NCBI GenBank assembly: GCA_036345935.2
Contig: JADWOT020000004.1
Location: forward strand, 4,622,168 to 4,686,167
Direction of reading: 5' to 3'
Source: Taenia hydatigena
Taxonomy: Eukaryota > Platyhelminthes > Cestoda > Cyclophyllidea > Taeniidae
Length of the DNA: 64,000 nt
Part shown: positions 50,472 through 63,500 of the stretch, in pieces
How positions within the stretch are numbered: the first letter of the stretch is position 1
Layout of the letters: the number at the start of each line of letters is the position of its first letter
Notes under the pieces: model-generated
Seen by the model: only the letters and a program-made list of their open reading frames with translations
The model's database searches: none
Told to the model about the DNA's origin: nothing
Made by a program: the position numbers and the translations under genes

Positions 50472-51303
50472 AGCAGTGGTTCTTGGATATTGTGGGCTAA
50501 ACACCCTAACGATGCTCTAGTTATAATTCTAATGAAACAAAAATGCACACATTAAAACTCGCCAAACACGACCTTTTCTCACCAAGCTGAGAAAAAAAGA
50601 GGGGGTGAAAGCACACTGAGTACTCTCTAAAAGGGAATCAAAATCAGGTGAAATAGTCCGTTTTGAGGTTGGAAGATTTTGGTCAATAGAATGAATAGGA
50701 TTCAATGAGCAAAGGGTTAGAGCTGTCAGCGTGTAGTACACACTAGTGCTGACTGACGACCGCTTAGCGTCTCGTAAAAGCAGCGCAAAGATCCAAAGGA
50801 ACAAGTGGTCCACGTAGGAAATCGTCCATCCATCACCCGTGCAAGTGATCTTCAAACCAGGAAGCATTCACGTACATGTTGAAGCAAATGCGACATGCAG
50901 AAACATTCACAACCAAGGTGAGATTATTCAAAAATCTTACCAGCCACATAGGCAGGTTGATATGGTCGGGCAGTGGCGCAGGCTGCGTGTCGATGTCTCA
51001 ACCGTAAGAGACACCACACCATCTCGGCCTAGGCATGTTCGATTTGCGTCAGTCCATTGACGAAGGAAAGCAAAACGAAGTGCCCTTCCGAAGGGTACTA
51101 CAGCTGTGCCTGTGTCCAATAGGCAGCACTAATATCATAAAAAATTTGGATAATGCGAATGGCGCTGAGTGATTGTCAAGAATTAAGGGAAGTAATAGCT
51201 AGCACGCACAACAAGGGAAAGAGGAATTTGAGGAAGTGGAGGAGATGGTGATAATTGGAAGTGAGTGATGGAGTAGGGAAGAGGCTAGTTAGTGCGAAGA
51301 AAT

Positions 51304-51426
51304 GCCATCAACAGCGACCATACCGCGTGGGAAACACCGGTTCTCGTCCGATCACGAAAGTAAGCTACGTCGAGTCGGGTTAGCACTTGCATGGGTGATC
51401 GGCTGGGAATGCTCAGTGTTGCTGGT
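51304..51426 (+). rRNA. 5S ribosomal RNA gene, IR2 right arm copy
   Basis: This is the mirror of the gene at 34866-34988. It reads GCCATCAACAGCGACCATAC at the 5' end and GGGAATGCTCAGTGTTGCTG near the 3' end, with helix I pairing intact. It is followed by CCTCTCTTCTTCTTTT, a plausible RNA polymerase III stop that the left-arm copy lacks. Two visible differences from the left copy are AAACACCGG for AAATACCGG and TTAGCACTTG for TTAGTACTTG. The second falls in the internal promoter region and departs from the usual sequence. Which copy, if either, is transcribed cannot be judged here. Confidence 0.85.
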
Positions 51427-54400
51427 CCTCTCTTCTTCTTTTGCCTTCTCGTTTGCCCCTTTCGCCTAACCTACCTACCTGCCTACCTACTGGTCTGCTC
51501 TGCACTGCAATCCACCTCACCTTGAACTATCGCAACCACTCCTCCTCGCTGCACGACATCCTCATTTTCAATCCATTTTGTGGCACCATAGGCCGCCACC
51601 ATGCTTGGTGGGCATTGCGCATCTATTTGCACTGGCATTTGCCAGAGTGGTGGAGGATGCATAATGACGGAAAGCAAATGGAATGGTAAGAGACTGGGGC
51701 CTGGCAAGTGGGTGGATGTATGGGTAGGTGAGTTAGCGGCAGGCCAATAGGTTGTCGTCTAGTGAGCTCGCCCAGTGATGCAGCAAAGAGGGAGAGTGCA
51801 TGAGACATCGAAATGAAATCCTCTCCTCGCGTACCCAGGAGACTCTATTGAAGGTCATGCTCTAGTCGTTGCTGTTGCTCCAAATCGTTGCACAAACATG
51901 CTGCTTCCACGTCTTTTCCATGCCCTATCTAATCTCGACACATTCCTTCTAATTTCACCCTCACTGCATCAAGTGAAATTCGAAGGCGGTCAAAGGAAGC
52001 GGAGCAGGTTGTTACCAAAACGCAAAATTGACAAGTTATGGGTTGAGAAGGCAGCACTACGCATTGCCAGAGGTCTGCATGGGAAGGAAAAGCTGAGCAG
52101 TGTCCAGAAATGGCTTAAGGCACAATATCTGATGTTAATTCGTCTGCGCAACATCAAAGTAGTCCTGACTTTTACGGAAAGCACCTGATCCATCCAGTAG
52201 GGCACTAAAGCCAACTTCGCTGTTTCGCTACCATTAGAATTGCGGATAAATTTGAGGTACCCCCATAAGGACGCGGCTATACCCATGAACAACCTAGATA
52301 AACTTACACGCAGATGACTCATATTACCGATAACGAAGGAAAAAATGCAGCTAGCTGCTCTTCTTGCACCGTTCTTTCTTGTATGCACTGGTGCGTCTGC
52401 CCAGTTCCATCCACACAATGTGAGAAGCGTGTTGTAGGATGTGATGACGAAATGTTTTAGAGTACTCGTCCCTTTTAGAAATTAAGTCTTCTCTTCTGAC
52501 TCAGTACTTAGCAGCTGCTGTCAAAATACCCTGGTTAACACAAAATAACTTCTCTGGACTTGAATAAAGGCACCGATTTTTACTACTTTTCGGGGACTTG
52601 ATATCATCTGACTCCAAACAAAATTACGACGGAGCTTTAGTGCCTCTGAACTAAGCTCTGTAAAACTGCACCCTTATATCTAGAAGTCATCTCAGGCCAG
52701 AGGTCATGCTGGACGAATTCGCCTCTTTGAATGTGGGTTCTTCAGAGGATGCAAGGAATCTCTCGTAGTCCAGAGCCGTGTCGCAATCCGTGCCTTACGT
52801 ATTTCCTTTGTGATTCTTAATGCCCTCGCCCCACAATGGAGCATCAACTTCACCCCACCACCACCTGTTTCTGCTGTGACTGGTCTGCAGGCTAGGGTGA
52901 CTATAGTGAAATGCATATTTTTCTTCTGCACTGCACTGTGAAATCGTACCGCTTACAGCTCCTCGTACCAGCGTGCAACAAGACAGTCTATCTCTCGCCT
53001 TGCTTTTAAACGTGCTATCCAACGCGCGATGACTCGTTCCCATTGTGGGCGTCCTTGCTATGGGGTGATGGCTGGTGTGCACCACCATCAAGAAGGTGAC
53101 AAATAGGTTACGTTAGGTTGCACCCCTCTATCACACATTTTGCTGATCTGGTACAGCGATGACGGATACTCTCACTTCTCTGTTCCTCTGCCTTTCATGA
53201 GAGTACGCAGTACAATACTGCGTCGCTAGCACCAGGAATCAGTAAGCTGGGTGAATGCATTATCACGCTCATTCCCATTTTAAAAATCTTCCCCACATTC
53301 CTAACGATTTATGCAAGGGCCTTGCAACCTTTGTAAAATCTACCGGAACTTCTGTAGAGACTTGCCAGGCTTGGAATACTAAGGAAATCTGTCTGGTTGT
53401 TTGGTGTTTGCAAGGTCCTCACTTACGCCTTATCCTTATGTGTAATGACAATATACACGGGCCAAAAGATACGACCAAAGCCACTTAAAAATGCAGAGCA
53501 GAAATCGACCCTTTATTGCATCTGGAGTTGCACGTGCCCCTCAGAACCCGAACAACACAAAGCCCCAATCAGCAGCATGCTCCGGAATATCCCTGTCCAA
53601 GAGGAAAATATCACCCAGATGTATTATGAAATCCTTTTAAGGAAAAGCATGATCGGAACACTTTTCTATGGACACTTCAAAGTGATAGCCAACAAGTGAA
53701 CCCGTCTCATTGACGCTAAAGTTCGTGGATGAATACATAGCCTTTGGAATGTGCACTTTTGCCACCAAAATGGCATTTTCCACCTACCAAACAGTTCTAT
53801 TTTCAACCATCTTAAATGATGACTTCTTCATGAGTGGAACTTAATTGCGTTCGCTGCGAATCTGAGGTCATGGAAAATGAAATCACAGACTTACTTGATT
53901 GCTCGCACAAACGCCAAACACTGCGTATCAGCTCGACGACCAAATGGTAGTAAATACACAGCATGCCACATTGCCATTAGTCGTCGTTGCATAACTACTG
54001 ATATCAAAATGAGTAGACAACCTCTTATTCATTCGATGGAAGTGTTAGATTGGATCAGGTGTCAAACTGCAAAATATGTGTCCTTGCCAGAAGCTGTCCC
54101 AGTGTTAGTAGCGTAATCCCATCTGTGGATGACACATAAGTGCCTCATTGCGCACCAAGACCACGCAGTTCACACAGCAGGACCACACATGTCTTGCATC
54201 CTTTTAAGCATTAAGCATCGACATTCATCAAACCCTGCACCCTAGGCTAAGGCGCAAAATTTATGCCCAGAGGAAGGTGGAGATCATATGAAAAGGGTTT
54301 GTGTAGGATGAAACAATGCATTTATTTTTATTTCTCAAATGATGCCAATTGCATTGACAAAAAGTGAGACAATTTCCTACGTTGAATTGGTTCGGAGTAC

Positions 54401-55198
54401 GGAAATGAATTCGATGAAAGTTGGCGTGGCCCATTGACTCAAACTACCCATGACTACAAAAAATAGGCTTTGACTAACGTCACGATTTCTTTTTTCTTTT
54501 TGGCAACGAAATATCTCATTCTGTCGCAGTACATTTACATAAATATTTCAACTCAACCCAAACTAACCAACACCTAATTTGCATAGCCTATGCACTAATG
54601 CACACTATTTAATAATCAGTTCAAAGCGAAATGCGACAGGTGCACCCTCATCATTAATATAAATCATCTTAAGGCGACTTTTCCGACAAGCTAATGAGCC
54701 ATGAAATAACAGAAGAGGCTCTCGACGATTCTAAGCACAACCGGAGAGCTATGCCACAGATCATAAAAACATCTCGTGCTTAATCCACAGAGATCGACAC
54801 TTCAGACTGCAGAATCATTAGGTAGCTTTGATTTGCCAGGTGGGAGTTCAAACACCCATGCCACAGGTGATGATGCCTTACCCAAAACGTAACAGTGTAT
54901 CATCTCAGCTCACACACACCTCGCCCACACCAATCAACAAGCAAATTGATCACCACCCACGCAAGCTCGCCCAATCCTAACTTGCCTTTGTTTGCGAAGA
55001 AACACAAATGAATAATTAACAGCTTTTAATTTACCACTGATGGAAACTGTACAGAAAGACACAGCATTGTCGAGACGTCATCACGACTTAAAGGAGAGAT
55101 ATAGACATCAGGAGTGGTGATGATTAGAAATTTGGAGAGTTTTGAGCTGCTCTTCATTCGGGTGCCACCGGAAGACACGGTTGATCAGTCTATTGCCT

Positions 55199-55579
55199 CC
55201 TTTCCCCATCAACGCATGATCATTAGGATCCACACCAACAAGTCGCTGTTGTAACCCGCTTTGGATAGTGGATCTCACGTCTGCACTGATCCGCACTACT
55301 GACATCTGAACCTGCGAAACCATGACGATAAACACGGACTAAGGAAAATCGCAGTAAATACGAAAGAAAATGAGGTCTAAAATGGGGTGCTGGTTCCAAA
55401 TCTATCAAAGGAATCATAATACAGCGGTATCATGTGAAGCGGTAGGCGCTAGCTCACGTTATACCCTAAGTACAATTCATTGATCAAGAATGCCACAGAA
55501 CAGCAGCAGCGCCCATGCACAACGAGGTGCGGTGATGAACCGAGTTTCTTGTGAAGGAAGGCGTTTACACTCGTGGTGT
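55199..55579 (-). repeat. 0.38-kb block, first copy (IR2 right arm)
   Basis: This is nearly identical (about 96%) and direct to 56458-56836. The left arm has one equivalent block, at about 30910-31270. Both right-arm copies end at the same point, ACTCGTGG, after which the two sequences differ. Confidence 0.85.
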
Positions 55580-57958
55580 TTCTACAACAATTATGGTGCA
55601 TCATTTCGGTCTCATTTACTTGCAATTGCACATTTAACTAAATGCCATAAAGAAGCGGGTGTAAATTGACTCCTAATATTCAGCCCTGTTCAATAACAAC
55701 GCAGAAGCCTTTGACGTACAGCGGTACTTGCTGCGCCATTATAGTTCTTTCACGCTCATCACGCATTTTCTCAAACCACGTGGTGGGTAGTTAACGTAGA
55801 CAGCATTCACTCAGTCCAGACCCATCATATTCTTCGTAACGATTGAAATTTAGGCCAACATAATTTTTGCATAAAATTTGCTAAAGAATGACTTATCTGT
55901 TTTTGGCATTGAGAGTAGTACAGTGTTTTCCGGTCCGTAACCAGAAAATATTTGAAAACCCTTGCTGATAAGTTAATCTGCTAACACTAATTGGAACCGT
56001 TATCTTCGTGTCACATCTGCCGTTCGTCTTCTTCCGCACATCCTGTTGTCATCGCAGCGATAACTTTGGCTCCCACGTATGTACGAGTAAGCCCAGATAC
56101 TGGCGTACCTGTTCAACAATGTGGACAGATTGGCCAAACTTCACAGCTAATTAATATTGCAACTAACTAGCGTGACTGCACGCGACTTGTACGCATTGTA
56201 GCAAGTATCGCATTACGCCGTCCATATCGTTTTACAACGCGTTCTCTTACACGGCACATTGTTTTTGAGAGCAAAAGAGAGCGGATAACAGGCTAATACG
56301 TCAAGCTTTGCCAACCCGATAGCCATCTGCTCGTAAGGTCCTTATATGGTTACCACATTCTCTGAATTCCGCTGCCAATACTAAGTTCCTTGAAGTCGTT
56401 GATGCTAACGATATCCCTTTGCCTTACCTGAATTACAGAGATCATTCTAGTGCCCCCTTTCCCCGTCAACCCATGATCTTCAGGATCCACACCGACAAGT
56501 CGCTGTTATAACCCGCTTTGGATAGTAGATCTCACGTCTGCACTGATCCGCACTATTGACATCTGAACCTGCGAAACCATGACGATAAACACGGACTAAG
56601 GAAAATCGCAGTAAATACGAAAGAAAATGAGGTCTAAAATGGGGTGCTGGTTCCAAATCTATCAAAGGAATCATAATACAGCGGTATCATGTGAAGTGGT
56701 AGGCGCTAGCTCACGTTATACCCTAAGTACAATTCATTGATCAAGAATGCCACAGAACAGCAGCAGCGCCCATACACAACGAGGTGCGGTGATGAACCGA
56801 GTTTCTTGTGAAGGAAGGCGTCTACACTCGTGGACACGAGTACCGACAGGAGACGTCAATATATTCGGCAATTAGACATTTAAGTGGTGTATACGCCTTC
56901 CGATCGGTGGCATCCCTGCAAACGTTGATTTTCAGCCCATTCATACAGTGGTACTTCCTGACAACGCTTAGTGGTGAGGTATAATTCCCCACACCCAGTG
57001 TCCAACTGACACCCGGCATACCCTACCGTACAATTGTGCAAGGCACGAATGCATTCGTGTTAATGTTTCCAGCAAGTTGAGCTTTAAAACTGCCTTTTGG
57101 TTCTGAGGATAACGGATGATGGGGATAGATGGAAAGAGGAAGTACCTTTATGACCAATCTGCCACGCATGTCAAAATCAGTCTCTGAGTAATGCGCGAGG
57201 GACTTAGGCGGCTTAACCACACCACCACAACACTCCACCCCTCCCATTATATCTACCGCACAACTGCTCAGTATCTTCAGGTGCGCCTGCTATAAAAGTA
57301 TCCTCTTCTCTATCGTGTCCAACTAGATGGACACCACCATCGGGATGCTTGGAAAACCGAAGTGATGCGATAGGTATGGAACTGTCTTTCCCAAACATCA
57401 TCCTACACACGGGCTGCTGTAGACCACAATCCCTCGTCCCGCCGCTCTGCATGAAAACAAACTCTAGCCTCTGCATGGGATGTGGGAAATAACACACATG
57501 GTAGCTCTGGCTAACACCTAGAAGACTAGCTTCCTCAAAAACGCAGTTTTAAGTGAAAGTGAAAACAGTATGGTTGACTGTGGGAAAAAGCGTACATTAA
57601 GAGCTCATCAACAGCCTGGTAAATAATTATTACAAATGAAGCGCATAGAATCAGCTTAACAATCTCTTCACTTTGAGGATGACAAGCACTTATAGACTCA
57701 AGTTAAGGCATGAAAGGACCCATTTTCTTCTGATGACAACGGGACGTGGAGCTAGATCGATTAAACGAGGCTAAGTTTCAGAGCTTAAAACTAAAATGAT
57801 GTGAAAAAGGCTTGGACATACTGATGAATTAAGTACAAGCTCGGAGACAGGAGTAATATCAATATGTTAAGATTGCCTACCAGACCAAAGAACCGAAGAA
57901 GAGCCCCTAAGAATCAAATCAAGTGCTGTGAAAGGCGATCTGGCAGAATCATTGCAAA
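55580..57958. other. Extra DNA present only in IR2 right arm
   Basis: About 2.4 kb interrupts the arm between ACTCGTGG (ending 55579) and the resumption of left-arm homology at about 57959. It consists of 0.88 kb of unmatched sequence, the second 0.38-kb block (56458-56836) and about 1.1 kb of unmatched sequence. No coding frame was recognised; a 94-residue frame at 57213-57497 (minus) has no known motif. The join ACTCGTGGACACGAGT at about 56829-56844 is itself a small palindrome. Confidence 0.65.
56458..56836 (-). repeat. 0.38-kb block, second copy (IR2 right arm)
   Basis: This is the direct copy of 55199-55579, sharing GATCTCACGTCTGCACTGAT and CAGCAGCAGCGCCCAT. The high identity suggests a recent duplication relative to the arms. 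Confidence 0.85.
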
Positions 57959-60239
57959 ACTTGCCTTTTAAGAAAAATAGCCAGCTTACTTGATTGTACA
58001 CGTAATAGTTGAATCCGAAACGCGGAAACCCTAACGTCTCATCAGGAGCCCCTTAATGGACTGACGTCTACTCTTCGCAAGCTAACAGAAGACAAGAGAT
58101 CCCACCTCGCCATGCAGACGCCTTTAAACTTCTCCCATAAGCATTAGCTTTGCGAGGAAATTGCAGAAATGAATAAAATCAACAAAAAATAATGTTCAAT
58201 ATCGTCTGGCGCTCAAACATAGGGTTGGAGCCCGCATGCACTAAAACTTGGGCATATCTATGTCGGTGGCACCCCCTCTCCCCCCTCGATACCCAGTGCA
58301 CCCTCGGCTCCACTGCATGAGACACGCGCATGACAGCAATCAAAGACTATGCATATTACGCGTAATAACCAATTCAGCATACTTTGTAATAAGTACAAGC
58401 AACTTGTCCCAATCAAACTCTAAAAGCCCGTGCATACTCATTGAATCCTACTAAATACAATATTTCCCGTTTGGGCTAGAATGATAGCACAAGTAACAGA
58501 CGAACATACACTACCTATCCTTCAAGACGGTAAAACAAACAAGGTGCACGAAATGGACAAATCCAGTTATTGGTATGACTACATATCAATGAGCACAAGT
58601 CAGAATTGCCAATACTTAATGTGTACCAATGCTGAATGAAAGCAACAAGACAACTTATGGCATCAAACAAGTGGGACATGTGGAAAGTGGGAAAGTAAGA
58701 AGAGTCAGAGTTAGCCCTGAACCAGCGCTGAATTCACATTCAACAGGCAGCGTCTGTAGCTGGTACAAAAGACGGCACTTTGCAGTCAGGCTTCACACCT
58801 CATCAAAGCAGGCAAACAGCAAATCGAGACTTTTCAAATGTGCATAAATGTGCATTTATACGCACCCATGAATTGGCGGGTTCCTTCCTCCACCTATCCA
58901 CAATCACTGCATCCTCCGACGTTGCCCTTGTTGCCTGCCACGTCACGACGCAGGGGTGACTGCACAACACCGCTTGCATCCTACTCTGCAGACTTCCAAC
59001 AGTTTTGGCAATAACTCATCAGCGAACGCTGACTGCCAAACCGCCCATCAGCGGTGGCACAGCCTCAACGAAATACCTGTCCTCTGCAGGCTCGGAGGAA
59101 ACATAGATGGCGTGTTTAGGCGTCATCATTTTTGCAGCAGAATTCGATATTTGCATCCACCCCTCAGCTACGCCAAAAAAATGTTCGATTCGAATAACAT
59201 TCTTGCATCTGCTGGAATAAGCTGAGGCTTAAACAAGCCATGTCGACCAAACCAGCAGATAGACGTTTAGTGTGACGACGGCGTAAACTGCAAGTTGACA
59301 TCCCTTCGAAGCAGAATTCTTACGACCTTGGGCCAAGCTTATTCAGATCGCGCCTGTGAATACTGCAGATGACCGCATTCTGTTCGTCAATGAAAGAAAA
59401 ACACTCAAGCACCCCTTTAGGGAGTGCTGCAGCTTTATCCGCGTCCAATTAGCACAACAGATCCCAACGATATGGTTGTTACAACACCTTGGGGAAATGC
59501 AGCTGTCGAACTGAATTTGGGAAAAGGCCTCGAGAAAAGGGTATAAGACTAGTTCGTCAAAGCACAGCATAGATCATGCCGACTTATGAGCCTAAACACA
59601 ATTGTATCACCACACAGTGGAGAACAATAGGGAGGTCACACTTCAAATTCATCACTTTTTGTAAACTCTTAGGGCTCATTAGATGCATCACAATCGACAA
59701 GAGTATTCTCGTCATCATTAAGATCCAAACTATCGTTGATGCCGAGTAAAGCCTAAAATTCTGCGGTTCTTCTTCATTCTTTAACCAAAAGAGCCTATTT
59801 AGCCTGAATACTGCCGTAAATAAAGCGCGCAACATACCCACGACATCGGCAGACAATATACTAAGTACAGCCAATGACCTTGAAACTGCCATATCAGATG
59901 AATAACTGCTGATTAAACACCTTTCTAACTTTAGGAACACTAAATAGCAATAAAAAGCCAAATTTTGCTTTAAAGCGATAGCATATATGGTTATTGCAAA
60001 CATACAAAATCAAATGCAGTTCATCGTTAAAGATGGAACTATAAAAAGTTTATGTGTCTATAAAAAATTTGCAGACAATTAAATAAGAGTCTAGATACCG
60101 CGGAAACTGATCAGCGAATGCGTTAAGAAAAATTATGGTCAAACATGCTGCTATGCATACGACAATTGAAACCCTATCCTTGAGCAGGCTAATAGTTTTG
60201 TTACCAAATTGGAAGTAGAACTGTGAACTGTAGGTGTAG

Positions 60240-60345
60240 TATTTTGTTTGTTTGCACCACTGATTTTAGTCAGGGTCATAGGGGTGGTCATCTTGCCCAG
60301 CCGCGTAGGCTGGCCGCTGGGCCATGCCAGCGGCTTATTTCCTTC
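60240..60345 (-). repeat. TA-adjacent short repeat S1, right arm, minus copy
   Basis: This is the mirror of 27285-27390 at about 80% identity. It forms an inverted pair with the copy at 60590-60715. Confidence 0.4.
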
Positions 60346-60584
60346 TGCCTGTTGAATACATACATTCCACCCTAGTATTCTGCCTTATTTTGCCTTCGAG
60401 GGAGCCTCGAGACGCTACAATCGGCTTTGGTAAAATCAACGCTCATCACACATGAAGTTTTAATTTCCCCCCGGCTTCTCGCACCAAGAATGCATTGGAA
60501 GTGACATAAATTTACACAATGAGTAAAAATATAGTGTCCCAAGACTTCCTTAAGGGCAAAAGAGAACAAAACATCAGATATATA

Positions 60585-63500
60585 TGTATATGTATATATT
60601 TGATGGACAAAGGGAACGGGGCTGTTGGCATGGCTCGGAGATCAGGCCAAACGATTTAGAGAATATGAACACCTATGTGACCAAAACCGAAACCGGCAGT
60701 CATGATTAACAGAGTATTGTTAAAAATGCGGCGCCTTAAATTCCTTCGAACGAATAGGTTAGGGCCAAGGAATTTCTGTGATAGCGGGTAGTTGCCCTTC
60801 AGTCATTAGTGCACAAACCTCAATCTTGTATCTGATCGATGGTGCACCCTTGCCGAGTCGTAGATTAATGGTTAAAAACGGAGTAGTGTGATGTGGACAA
60901 GTCGTTGACAAGGTGACAAAACGTTTATCACGCAGACTAACTCCTTACCCCAAAGCTGATGATCATTGCAGTGCAGCTGAAGTGGGTAAATCGGCCTGAG
61001 AGACATTATTCCTGAAATAGCTTGTTGCAACGCTTCTTCTGACTCATGTGAGACAGTTGGGAGTGTTTGCATGCGAAGCCACAAGTTTACATGCGTTCTT
61101 CTTTCGGACGCAGTACACACTCTGCAGCATTGTTGGCATCGAGAGACACCCTCCTTCTACCACCCGTAAGCCTCTCTCTTGCTTCACCGAAATCGTACTC
61201 CTACCTGCAATCTATGGCGACTGGAATGCTCTGAATGCAAAGCAGGTAGCGTCATCTTGACTTTGGATGCAGAAGTGATTGCACTCCTGAAATGTATCAA
61301 AACTCTTACCATTATTCGTCTATCGAATTCCTCCTGTGTTTAAAAAGGCATCTTTGGCAGAAAACATTTCTTCATGGCATTCTATGGCGTGCATCGCGCG
61401 TTGTGTCGATGGAGAGGAGGCAGATGTACCAGCGCACACGGTAGCTGGAAAGGTTGGAGATGAGGGCGAGGAGAAGAAAGGATGGCTGGAAAAAGAGCAG
61501 TTAGATGAATGTAGCATCACCTTAGCAAAATGAAACTCCCTGCAGTGCCAACACTTGCGTTCCTGACAGTCGATCAGAACTGACGTGAAGGATACTGACA
61601 TGTTCTATTGGCTGCTGAGCAATGTGTAGTGGCAACAAGAAAGATTATTTTGCAGCAATAATTTGTCGAACGCAAAAAATTGCCGAACTTTGCCTCTTGG
61701 ACGGTAATAGTCATGTCTTTGGTATTCGGCGGCTGTCATCACTTCTAACAAGTCCATACCCCGGAGAGGTAACAGATCACTGCAAAATTGACATTTCTTT
61801 AGACCTGAGGTCAATTCTGCCTCCAGATGTCTATTGTCAAAGACGAGAACTTCATTGAGACAGATCATACTATTCTTTAGCAATAAACCTATTTATGCTG
61901 ACTGCATCAAGCGTTGGAGGAATGTCACCACACCACGCATTGGCCAAAATTCATGCAGCACACATAGCAATGCAAATGCAGGCTCTCCCCTGTTCGCCTC
62001 TGCCACTTCCGCATTCCGTTATCCTGAATTCAAATCAAGGGGGAGAACTATGTAACACCAACTGACGATTCTAGCGAGTTGCGTATGTGGGGCTAAGGGG
62101 AATGCATCCTCCTTAATTACGGCGCCAATGCACAATCGCGTGCTACGGTTGATAGTCCTTATCAGCACCATCGCAGAGGCTCACGGTGGCTTTGATACTT
62201 GTGCAACTTTATCTTGAATCATCCCGTTAACCAGATGGTTTACTTTTAGCAAAGCGGGTAGTATGCGTCTGAGTGGTTAATAGATGGGTCTAGCTTCACT
62301 GATACCTATCGCATGTTTCACAAAACTTGCCCGAACCAGTTTAGCACTTTACCATGATAACATGCTTACTTGCTTGCCCAGCAACTCACAATGTTTTTCT
62401 CTTGTTATCGGCTGTGTGCAATTTCACTTAAGTTGATTAGGGGTATGGCTGCATCATTGTAGAGGACACTACGGGTGTTAGCCGACTGCGATGTGGATCG
62501 CCACTCGCCAGCACGGTAGGCTGCTATCCTCTAAGAGCATTAAGTGAATGCTGTGACACACTGGTTGATACTATGTTAGCAGAACAATGAGTTCTCGCAA
62601 CCCGGTGATTTCGATCACTACCTTGATTCCAGTATCCATTGGACCACTCCTCCATTTCTAATCAAGCTAATTGTCTGACGTAGACACACTGAAGTCCCCG
62701 ATTACACGCACAGACGCTAAATGTGGAAATCACATGGCAAGATTGGGTTGATGTTGTTGAGCGGAATGATGGACGCCACGCCTAAAGTATATTCCGAGGC
62801 GATGAACCTGCAAAGATTTGCATCCTAATGTCCACCGAATGTGTGACGCTAATTAACAAAGTGGCAGCCCAAAAACACATTTCGCAAAGCTGAGTGCGTG
62901 CCCCATTTGGGCGGAGACAAGAATAGGCACAGCAGAACACCAAACAGACTCAACATGCCTCTAAAACATTTGAAGTTGGATGCTGATGAGCTCCAAATTA
63001 GCCATAAACACTTTCGGTTCAGACCGAAATTGAATCGAGATTTCCGAGGAACCGCATATTTATAAATGCTTACACAGCTTCCTTGAACAGGCAGATTATC
63101 GTCTACCTGAAAGAGAACACAGGCACTGTGCGTGAACAATAAGTGTTCATGTGATAAGGGTAGGTGAACGTGTTGTGACGGTTTTCAAATTCAAACTACG
63201 CATAGGGATAGTGGTCGTGGAGCGATGCTGGTTGGGTGAGAGGCAGTATTGGTTTGGTGACAGGACAGCGGCCTAGTACGGTGGTACAGGTTACAGACAC
63301 GAGAGGAAGAAAAGGGGTAGAAGGAGGTGAAGTACCCACCCTGAGCAAAGTCACCAGTTCACCAGCTGCGCATGATACGCACTTCAGTCGAGACAGGTTT
63401 CAACATGCCCGCTTATGGGGACAGCGCATGGCCTGACTCACACTGTCGGCGTTCCCACTTTCGCCAGCACATACTCGTGTGGGTGGGGTGTGACTGTTGG

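Larger units (their letters stand above)
45453..61697 (-). repeat. IR2 right arm (16-kb inverted repeat)
   Basis: This is the reverse complement of 25892-40895. It starts at TCTTTTCCGTATTACAATGC, the mirror of the left-arm inner end. It is longer than the left arm because of extra DNA at 55580-57958, partly offset by lacking the 1225-bp insertion. It carries the second CAP gene and the second 5S gene. The stretches 46740-47519, 48877-51303, 51427-55198 and 57959-60239 hold no gene I can support. Candidate open frames such as 51898-52188 (plus) are interrupted by stops in the left arm. Confidence 0.95.

Noticed and set aside
51898..52418. Overlapping frames of 96 (plus) and 142 (minus) residues in the IR2 right arm
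   Set aside because: The left-arm equivalent of the plus frame has stops and the minus frame is not maintained, so no selection for coding is visible.
25892..61697. Palindrome as a pure assembly fold-back artefact
   Set aside because: Arms differ by a 1.2-kb insertion, a 2.4-kb insertion, a duplication and a divergence gradient. However, joining of two divergent haplotypes cannot be fully excluded without reads.
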